Assembly: GCA_030323305.1 (NCBI GenBank)
Contig: CP106741.1
Coordinates: forward strand, 315,001 to 379,000
DNA: 64,000 bases
DNA from: Paenibacillus sp. CC-CFT747
GTDB taxonomy: Bacteria; Bacillota; Bacilli; Paenibacillales; NBRC-103111
Direction of reading: 5' to 3'
Positions within the stretch are counted from its first letter, which is position 1. Every line of letters starts with the position of its first letter. Shown piece after piece: positions 57,641 to 64,000 of the stretch. Made by a program: the position numbers and the translations under genes. The notes under the pieces were generated by a model, which saw only the letters and a program-made list of their open reading frames with translations, made no database searches and was not told the DNA's origin.

Positions 57641-59065
57641 TTAGCAGCCGAAGTACAAAGCGTACTCTTGCGGATGAATCCGGATGGCAACCGATTTGGC
57701 TTCGCCGCGCTTGAATTCGATGTAGTTGGTAATGAAGTCCTGCGAGAACACGCCGCCTTGAGTTAGGAACTCGCTGTCGGCCGCAAGAGCGTCCAACGCC
57801 TCGTCCAGGGAAGCCGGTACGCTGCGGATTTCTTTCAGCTCTTCTTCCGGCAGTTCGTAGATGTTCTTGTCAAAAGGCCCGTAGCCCAGTTCACGCGGAT
57901 CGATCTTCTTCTCGATTCCGTCGAGACCGGCAAGCAGCATAGCCGCGAAGGCCAGGTAAGGGTTAGCCGTGGAATCCGGCGTACGGAACTCGATGCGGCA
58001 GCCTTTTGGCGTAACAGCCGCAACCGGGATCCGGACGGCTGCCGAACGGTTGCCTTTCGAGAAGACCAGGTTAACCGGTGCTTCGTAGCCGGGAACGAGA
58101 CGCTTGAAGGAGTTCGTGCTCGGGTTCGTCAAGGCGATCAGAGCCGGCGCGTGATGCAGGATTCCGCCGATGTAGTGCAGAGCGATTTCGCTCAGGTTGG
58201 CATATCCGCCCTTCTCATAGAACATAGGGCTGTCGCCGTTGAAGATGCTTTGGTGAACGTGCATTCCGCTTCCGTTGTCGCCGAAGAGCGGCTTAGGCAT
58301 GAAGGTCGCTACCTTGCCCCATTGTCTTGCGGTGTTGTGCACGATGTATTTGTATTTCATCAGGTTGTCGGCCGTCTTGGTCAGCGTGTCGAAGCGGAAG
58401 TTGATTTCGCCTTGTCCGGCCGTTGCCACTTCATGGTGATGGCGCTCGATGCGAAGACCGGCTTCCTGCATGAGACGGCACATTTCACTGCGGATGTCCT
58501 GCTGGGTGTCGACAGGAGCAACCGGCACGTATCCGCCTTTAACCGGCACCTTGAAGCCCAGGTTGCCGCCTTCTTCCTTGCGTCCGGAGTTCCAGCCTGC
58601 TTCCTCGGAGTCCACTTCGAAATACGATTTGTTCATGCCGTTCTCATAACGCACATCGTCGAAGATGAAGAATTCGGATTCCGGTGCGAAGAAAGCAGCA
58701 GTACCCACGCCGGATTGCTGCAGGAATTCTTCCGCCTTCTGGGCGATGCTGCGCGGGTCGCGGTCATAGCGCTCGCCGTCCGGCGTATGGATATTACACA
58801 TAACGATCAATGTCGGATGAGCGGTGAAAGGATCGACATATACCGTTTCGGTATCCGGCATCATAACCATGTCGGACTCTTCGATTCCGCGGAAGCCCGG
58901 GATGGAGGAACCGTCAAAAGCAACGCCGTTCTCAAACGTTTCTTCTTCCACTTCCGAAGCCGGAAGAGAAATGTGGTGGCCTTTACCGGAAAGATCCACG
59001 AAGCGGAAATCAACCCACTCGATGTTTTTCTCTTTGATAATGCTCATTACGTTCGCAGCTGACAT
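57641..59065 (-). CDS. glnA: Glutamine synthetase, type I-beta-like (bacterial GlnA)
   Basis: Makes glutamine from glutamate, ammonia and ATP. Intact, 474 residues from the ATG at 59065, which has GGGAGGG upstream; an ATG 16 codons earlier does not fit known N-termini. Catalytic motifs: FDGSSIPGF, EGGNLGFKVPVKGGYVPV, the metal and ATP motif FMPKPLFGDNGSGMHVHQS, NPSTNSFKRLVPGYEAPV, and NRSAAVRIP. Length and sequence follow the E. coli GlnA, with the adenylylation tyrosine region DKNIYELPEEE. The usual Bacillus enzyme is a shorter type I-alpha form. Preceded by a strong promoter and a GlnR/TnrA box; no glnR gene is adjacent. Confidence 0.96.
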   Translation of the reverse strand: MSAANVMSIIKEKNIEWVDFRFVDLSGKGHHISLPASEVEEETFENGVAFDGSSIPGFRGIEESDMVMMPDTETVYVDPFTAHPTLIVMCNIHTPDGERYDRDPRSIAQKAEEFLQQSGVGTAAFFAPESEFFIFDDVRYENGMNKSYFEVDSEEAGWNSGRKEEGGNLGFKVPVKGGYVPVAPVDTQQDIRSEMCRLMQEAGLRIERHHHEVATAGQGEINFRFDTLTKTADNLMKYKYIVHNTARQWGKVATFMPKPLFGDNGSGMHVHQSIFNGDSPMFYEKGGYANLSEIALHYIGGILHHAPALIALTNPSTNSFKRLVPGYEAPVNLVFSKGNRSAAVRIPVAAVTPKGCRIEFRTPDSTANPYLAFAAMLLAGLDGIEKKIDPRELGYGPFDKNIYELPEEELKEIRSVPASLDEALDALAADSEFLTQGGVFSQDFITNYIEFKRGEAKSVAIRIHPQEYALYFGC

Positions 59066-59142
59066 GCAAAACCCTCCCAAATTCCGAACATTCATCGTGC
59101 TAAAGGCGATCATTGTTCAAGTTTTATGATAATCTTGCTGTA

Positions 59143-59171
59143 ATTATAAAACGTTCGGTTTTTGTCGTCAA
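59143..59171 (-). promoter_or_regulatory. Promoter of glnA
   Basis: Minus-strand TTGACG at 59166-59171, 17-base spacer, perfect TATAAT at 59143-59148. Confidence 0.85.
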
Positions 59172-59199
59172 TACTTATGTCAGCTATTTTTTAGATTTG

Positions 59200-59216
59200 T
59201 GTGAGGTATTCTCACA
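59200..59216. promoter_or_regulatory. GlnR/TnrA binding site upstream of glnA
   Basis: TGTGAGGTATTCTCACA fits the consensus TGTNA-N7-TNACA exactly. It lies ~29 bases upstream of the -35 box of glnA, a position more typical of activation than of simple repression. Confidence 0.8.
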
Positions 59217-59263
59217 CTATGGACGGAGGGCCGTCACAATTTGGACATAAATCGCTTTTCCAC

Positions 59264-59286
59264 GAAAAAGAAACGGCCCGTTTCCC
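59264..59286 (-). terminator. Terminator of aroF
   Basis: GAAACGGGCCGTTTC hairpin followed on the minus strand by TTTTTC, ~50 bases past the aroF stop. Confidence 0.8.
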
Positions 59287-59335
59287 GAACTTTGTCGGAT
59301 AACGGCACCGTTCTTTTGTCATTTCCTCGTGCAGC

Positions 59336-60391
59336 TCAGATTCTCCAGGACCCCGCCGTAACGGGCTCCTTCGGCGTTTCGAACCGCTTGCCGCACAGGG
59401 GAGCCAGACTTTCCAAATCCTGGAGCAGACGGGCGAACTGATCGGGAAGAGAGACTGCACCCCGTCTCCCGTCATGGAATTATCGGGATCGGTATGCATC
59501 TCGACGATCAGACCGTTCGCTCCGGCCGCCACCGAAGCTTTGCACATGGGCTCCACGAGCTCGCGCCGGCCGGTCCCGTGGCTCGGATCGGAAATGACCG
59601 GCAGGTGGCTGAGCTGCTGCAGGGCCGGAATGGCGGCAAGATCGAGCGTGTTGCGGGTGTAGCTTTCGAACGTTCGGATGCCGCGTTCGCAGAGCATAAC
59701 GTTCGGGTTTCCCCAGCCAGAATATATTCGGCCGCGTTCAGAAATTCATCGTACGTGGAGCTGAAGCCTCTCTTCAGCAGAACCGGCGTCTGGATCGTGC
59801 CGAGCTTGCGCAGGAGATCGAAGTTCTGCATGTTGCGCGTTCCGACCTGCAGGATGTCCGCGTGCTCCGCACAGATGTCCACGTACTCCGGCGTCATGAC
59901 CTCGGTAATGGTCAGCAGGCCGTGCTTGCGTCCCGCCTCCGCCATCATCTCGAGCCCTTCCACCCCGATACCCTGGAAGCTGTACGGTCCCGTGCGGGGC
60001 TTGAACGCTCCGCCTCTCAGCACCTGGCCGCCGGACATCTTCACCAGCCGGGCGATTTCATCGATCTGCTCGGGAGATTCCACCGCGCAGGGGCCGCCCA
60101 TGATGACAAGCTGGTCTCCTCCGATCTCGACATCCTTGATCTTGATCACCGTGTCGGACGGATGGAAATCGCGGCTAGCGAGCTTGTAGGATTTCGAAAT
60201 CTTGATAACCTGCTCCACCCCGGACATCTGCCGAAGATGCTCCGCCAGCACCGGATCGGCCTTCCCGATGATTCCGATGACCGTCCGGTCCTCTCCCGCG
60301 ACACATGAGCCTTCACCTCGTGCCTCTCGATATAGGCCACGATCTCGGCAATCCGTTCTTGCCCGATTTTATTGGATGTGATGACGATCAT
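59336..60391 (-). CDS. aroF: 3-deoxy-7-phosphoheptulonate (DAHP) synthase, type I-beta (frameshifted)
   Basis: First enzyme of the shikimate pathway. Restored length 352 residues. A ~70-residue N-terminal ferredoxin-like regulatory domain ([18 protein letters not shown]) precedes the barrel, as in the Thermotoga enzyme. Catalytic motifs include [53 protein letters not shown] and [13 protein letters not shown]. Three bases are missing, near 60295-60297, 59711-59714 and 59444-59446. No chorismate mutase domain is fused. Own promoter and terminator. Confidence 0.95.
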
Positions 60392-60462
60392 GATCGGTTC
60401 CTCCTCCGAATGAATGGATATTTTCGCGCTTCAACGCTTATACGCTTTTAATCGTTAAAGCA

Positions 60463-60492
60463 ACTATACAGGATGGACGGATTCTTCGTCAA
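60463..60492 (-). promoter_or_regulatory. Promoter of aroF
   Basis: Minus-strand TTGACG at 60487-60492, 18-base spacer, TATAGT at 60463-60468. The leader to the start codon is ~70 bases and shows no T-box or riboswitch features. Confidence 0.65.
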
Positions 60493-60574
60493 TAGCGATT
60501 TCCGCATGAGGCCGCCTTACCGGTCCACCGGGATGAGCAGCGTACCTTCTGTCTGGAATGAGCCCCCATAATAT

Positions 60575-60605
60575 AAAAAGCGCCATCTCTGCCGGAGATG
60601 GCGCT
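60575..60605 (-). terminator. Terminator of the SLH-GH18 gene
   Basis: AGCGCCATCTC / GAGATGGCGCT stem followed on the minus strand by TTTTT. The ~80 bases between this and the gene end hold nothing recognised. Confidence 0.85.
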
Positions 60606-60686
60606 GTGCTTGGCGAGCCTGGCCGGCCTTTTACCGGACAACCCGTCCTGAGCCCTTATAAAGGAAAGAAATAGATGAGGCCCTTT

Positions 60687-62284
60687 TTACTTTCGGGAAA
60701 CCAGCTCCCAATCCGATTCGGTTAAGTTCCCCATATACCACAGGGAGACTCCCTTCAGTCCGTAGTACTTGGCCAGCCATATTTTTTGGCGATGCTCGCC
60801 GTGTCTTCATAGTAGATGTCGCTGATCCTTCCTCCGGTCTCGTCGTGCAGCCGGTTCAGGAAGAACGGAAGCGCAAAGCTGCTCACCGTAGCGGGATCGG
60901 CCTTCCGGCGCTCGACGGCGTCAATGGCCGGCTCCAAGAGCCGGGTAACTCCCTGTTCCGTGAGCCATTGGTTGGCCTGCTTGGAAATCCCGAGCACGAG
61001 CTTGCCCGCCGGGACGGCCTTCAGCGCCTCTTGCACGGTTTCGTTAACGAGAGGCAGCGGAGCCGAGGGAAGACCCGAGGCTTCGTGGTCGAAGTCATAA
61101 GCCATCAGAATAATCGTATCCGCCGAAGCGGCAATCCCTTTCAGATCATACCCTTTGTAGTAATAGCCGGGGGAACCGCCACGGAGAGCGACTTGCCGGG
61201 CAAGCCCGCCTTCAGCTCCTCCAGGAACCGGACGAACCCGGGTGCCTCTTCCCCGTTTCTCAAATCCTCAAAATCGATACATACTCCCGTATACCCGAAA
61301 CGGGGATCGTCCAGCTGCGCCTTCAGCTCCTTAAGAAAGCTTTCCTTGGCGGCCGCATCCTTCAGGAAGGCGGAAAGCTTGGCCCGGTCGGCCGCATAGA
61401 CCATGAGGTCCTTGGCGAGCCCGGCCTTGTCCGCCGCCTGTACCGCAAGCTCCGCTCCGTCCGGGAGTTTGTAGTCTCCCGTTCGCGTCTCCAGGCCGCC
61501 CTTTGCGGCCCCTTCGTATTTCAGGCTCGACCAGCCGAACACGACCTGATCCAAGGCCGTCATGCGGTTAGCCGCCTGAAAGGATTGGATGGCGTAGAAG
61601 CCCGTCATCTGAAGCGGATGCTGCCCCGCCCGCTTGTCCATCATGCGGTTGACAACCGCCGCGGCCTCGCTGCGCTTCAGAAGCGCCCGGGGACGAAATC
61701 CATCATCTCCCTCCATCACGCCCTGGTTAACCGTATAGTAAACGGTGGGGGCAAGCGACGGGGCGATGGCTGAATCGTCGGGGAACGGGTGCTTCGTTTT
61801 CCCGGCGTTCCATCCGCCCTGCAGCCAGGCAGAGGACACCTCCGTCCCGGCCTGATCGAGAAGGTAACGCCCCATAACCGACGCCACCTCTTCCCGGGTG
61901 ATGGGCTGCCCCGGCTTGAGGTCTCCCTTACCGTCCACCAGGAAGTCGATCCAATCCCGCTTCAGCGCTACAGCCAGATAGGGGTGGACCAGCGGCCGGC
62001 CGCATCGGCGGGCAGGACGGCTTCCCCTCCTCTCCCTCGATCCCCGCTGTAGTCACGAGCATTTTGATAAAAGCTTCGCGCGTCAGCGTCTCCTCGGGGA
62101 GGAAGATGCCTTCTCCCGCTCCATCAATTACCCCCAACGCATTCAGGGTATAGACATAATCCGCATACCAGGCCTTCTCTCCTACATCCTGGAAAGGCTC
62201 CAGCTGAGCCTCGTAAGCCAGCGCGTCCCGGCTCCCGCTTAGAGCCAGCAGAAGACCTGCCGACACCGCGATTTTCTTCAGCAT
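60687..62284 (-). CDS. S-layer-homology protein with a GH18 glycoside hydrolase domain (frameshifted)
   Basis: Restored length 533 residues. Signal peptide (residues 1-25), then three SLH repeats (FQDVGEKAWYADYVYTLNAL; RWSTPYLAVALKRDWIDF; FRPRALLKRSEAAAVVNRMM) that bind pyruvylated wall polymer, then a GH18 barrel. The acid/base Glu lies in GVCIDFEDL and the pattern resembles YdhD/YvbX-type peptidoglycan or chitin hydrolases. Four bases are missing, at 62024-62027, 61981-61984, 61169-61173 and 60782-60787. The ATG at 62284 has AAGGAGA upstream. A wall-anchored enzyme; the natural substrate is unknown. Confidence 0.88.
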
Positions 62285-62415
62285 CCGTCGTGATTCTCCT
62301 TCCATTACCGGCCATTCGACCGCCGTTCTGTATTGGGTACATCCCTACTATGAACGTTAAGGAGGAGGAAAAGGTTGCACTTTCTCCTTCTCTCGCCAAG
62401 TACTGGCCCGGAAAA

Positions 62416-62449
62416 CAAAAAAATCCCCTGCCGGTCAGGCAGGAGATCC
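62416..62449 (-). terminator. Terminator of the ispH-DUF2062 operon
   Basis: CCTGCC / GGCAGG stem extended by ATCT/GGAT, followed on the minus strand by TTTTTTT. Confidence 0.8.
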
Positions 62450-62467
62450 CAAGACCATTTAGGAGAA

Positions 62468-63007
62468 TCAGAGCTTGCCCTTCTCGACCGAGAGAAGCTG
62501 GGCTTTGCGCTTCAGCCTCTTCTCTTTGCGCCGGGCCGTATACAATCCCAGCAGGAGCTTGATCGGGAAGTAAACAAGCACCCCCAGCACCGCACCCACA
62601 ATCATCCCGCCGACAATCAGATCCATGGCTCCCTTCAGGAGCTTCTCCAGCCAATGCGGCTGAAAATGGATATGATGAACGAAGCCTTTGGGAACCACAA
62701 GACTCCCTACCTTTTTGTTCAGAAACATCATGGGCACGTAGATGATCTTGCCGAACAGGAAGCCGATCAGGGCCCCCGGCAGACTGGCACGGAACAAATA
62801 CACCAGCGGCAGGATGAGAACCGCCGCCAGCCCTCCGGTGGGAAGGGTGAACATCTCGACGAACAAGCCGATTCCGAACCCTTTCGCTACTTTGGCGGGA
62901 CCGCCCTTGGCTCTTAGCAGCAGCAAATATTTAAGTTTAAGCCAGCGCCTGGCCTTCTCGATCCGGCCCGGCTGCAGCCTTTGCTTGGTGAAAGTCCCTT
63001 GTACCAT
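62468..63007 (-). CDS. DUF2062 membrane protein
   Basis: Intact, 179 residues with three or four membrane spans. The family motif region is AKGFGIGLFVEMFTLPTGG and ALIGFLFGKIIYVPMMFLNK, and the C-terminus is strongly basic (RRKEKRLKRK). Function unknown; relatives are often near glycosyltransferase or isoprenoid genes. It starts 15 bases after ispH and shares its transcript. Confidence 0.85.
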   Translation of the reverse strand: MVQGTFTKQRLQPGRIEKARRWLKLKYLLLLRAKGGPAKVAKGFGIGLFVEMFTLPTGGLAAVLILPLVYLFRASLPGALIGFLFGKIIYVPMMFLNKKVGSLVVPKGFVHHIHFQPHWLEKLLKGAMDLIVGGMIVGAVLGVLVYFPIKLLLGLYTARRKEKRLKRKAQLLSVEKGKL

Positions 63008-63022
63008 TATCCTCTTCCTATC

Positions 63023-63967
63023 TTACCCTTTAGATTTCGCCGCCGGAATGAGTTTCTTCATGTTGATCGTCCGTTGGATAATCCAGGTCGAAGGGTCAAC
63101 CGGATCGTACTGCTCCAAGAAAGTGATGACTTCCTTCGTAATCGGTGTCGGCGTGGAGGCACCGGAGGTGACGCCCACCTTCCGGGGATGCTTCAGCCAA
63201 TCGAGGTTAAGCTCCGTAATGTCCGCAATCCGGTAAGCCTTCACCCCGGCGATTTCCTCAGACACTTGGGCGAGCCGGTTCGAGTTGTTGCTTCGCGGAT
63301 CCCCGACCACGATCACGAGGTCCGTTTCCTTCGCCTGCTCGGCCACCGCCTCCTGCCGGACCTGGGTTGCCAGGCAGATTTCATTGTGAATCTCCGCCTG
63401 CGGAAACTTCTCGATGAGACGGTTGACGATATCCTTGATGTCCCACTGGCTCATAGTCGTCTGATTGGTGATCACGATGCGGGAATGGTCGATATTCAGA
63501 CGGTCGATCTCTTCGACCTTCTCAATGAGGTGAACGCGGTCGGGGGCGATTCCGATGGCCCCTTCCGGCTCCGGATGCCCCTTCTTGCCGATATAGATAA
63601 TCTCATAGCCTTCCGCGGTTTTCTCCCGGATCAGGTCATGAGTACGCGTTACGTCGGGGCAGGTAGCGTCGACCACCGTCAAGCCCTTGTCCCGAGCGCG
63701 TCGTCTGACTTCGGGGGATACCCCGTGGGCGGTGAAGATCACGGTGCCCTTCTCGATCTTCTCCAGAATCTCGAGACGGTTGGCTCCGTCCAGCGTAATG
63801 ATTCCTTCCTTCTCGAAAAAGTCCGTCACATGCGCATTGTGCACAATCATTCCTAATATATAGACGGGACGGGGCAGGTTCAAATTCTCAGCGGTAGACC
63901 GCGCGAGCGCCATCGCATCCACAACCCCGTAGCAATAGCCCCTGGGCGATATTTTGACAACTTCCAT
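63023..63967 (-). CDS. ispH: 4-hydroxy-3-methylbut-2-enyl diphosphate reductase
   Basis: Last enzyme of the MEP isoprenoid pathway, an iron-sulfur enzyme making IPP and DMAPP. Intact, 314 residues, the same length as the Bacillus subtilis enzyme. The three cluster cysteines lie in [13 protein letters not shown] and NEICLATQ; the substrate motif is FTAHGVSP and the conserved Glu/Asn positions include TNQTTMS. The ATG at 63967 follows AAAGGATGG. First gene of a two-gene operon. Confidence 0.97.
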   Translation of the reverse strand: MEVVKISPRGYCYGVVDAMALARSTAENLNLPRPVYILGMIVHNAHVTDFFEKEGIITLDGANRLEILEKIEKGTVIFTAHGVSPEVRRRARDKGLTVVDATCPDVTRTHDLIREKTAEGYEIIYIGKKGHPEPEGAIGIAPDRVHLIEKVEEIDRLNIDHSRIVITNQTTMSQWDIKDIVNRLIEKFPQAEIHNEICLATQVRQEAVAEQAKETDLVIVVGDPRSNNSNRLAQVSEEIAGVKAYRIADITELNLDWLKHPRKVGVTSGASTPTPITKEVITFLEQYDPVDPSTWIIQRTINMKKLIPAAKSKG

Positions 63968-64000
63968 CCTGCAACCATCCTTTGTGTCGTTGAAATAGGC

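Noticed and set aside
60392..60463. T-box or riboswitch in the aroF leader
   Set aside because: The leader is only ~70 bases, with no T-box sequence, specifier stem or antiterminator.
1..64000. CRISPR arrays, tRNA or rRNA genes, prophage, and IS transposases
   Set aside because: None was seen on either strand; the only repeats are the short families listed.

Overview
The window is chromosomal DNA of a Gram-positive, spore-forming firmicute, most likely a Paenibacillus or close relative. The signs are strong AGGAGG-type ribosome sites, TTG and GTG starts, a PrkA sporulation kinase, an AbrB-family regulator, a type II Mn pyrophosphatase, a three-repeat S-layer-anchored GH18 protein, and several sugar ABC importers each paired with a YesM/YesN-like two-component system or AraC-type regulator. 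No rRNA, tRNA, CRISPR array, prophage or recognisable transposase was seen.

Layout. 1-6,000: a GNAT-NUDIX protein, ppaC, a VOC protein, a small unknown, an HPr-like protein and a GGDEF/EAL protein. 6,165-13,105: a leftward importer operon (response regulator, histidine kinase, two permeases, binding protein). 13,410-20,883: a second importer (membrane AraC regulator, two permeases, binding protein) running into an ACMSD-like amidohydrolase and a Rieske protein. 21,173-22,754: unknown secreted and small proteins and a class I glutamine amidotransferase. 23,003-32,102: a third importer with embedded kinase and regulator, ending in a GH2 beta-mannosidase. 32,363-36,729: a Gfo/Idh/MocA oxidoreductase, PmoA-like (DUF6807) protein and 2-hydroxyacid dehydrogenase, divergent from an XylR-like regulator. 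36,943-46,599: prkA, a DUF2161 nuclease-fold protein, a thioredoxin-reductase-like flavoprotein, a TauE/SafE exporter, a heterodimeric ABC exporter and a Trp-rich repeat membrane protein. 46,665-53,421: a fourth importer, divergent from its kinase and regulator. 53,525-63,967: housekeeping genes (AbrB, trmL, an OmpR-type regulator, serC, thpR, glnA, aroF, an SLH-GH18 protein, a DUF2062 protein, ispH).

A caution governs the whole annotation. About half of the recognisable genes (26) are split into two or more frames. Each can be restored to a full-length, family-typical protein by adding single bases, always additions and almost always inside a G/C (occasionally A) homopolymer. About 50 missing bases are needed in all, and with them every gene length becomes a multiple of three. 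I read this as sequencing or assembly under-calling of homopolymers, not gene decay, so these genes are listed as single CDS spanning all fragments, with the break positions given.

Functionally the region is dominated by carbohydrate sensing and uptake: four importers, three YesMN-type systems, two AraC-type regulators and cre-like sites. It is flanked by nitrogen and amino-acid genes (glnA with a GlnR/TnrA box, aroF, serC) and isoprenoid synthesis (ispH). The least explained parts are the amidohydrolase-Rieske pair inside a sugar-type importer operon, the Trp-rich repeat protein, and two families of short dispersed repeats.
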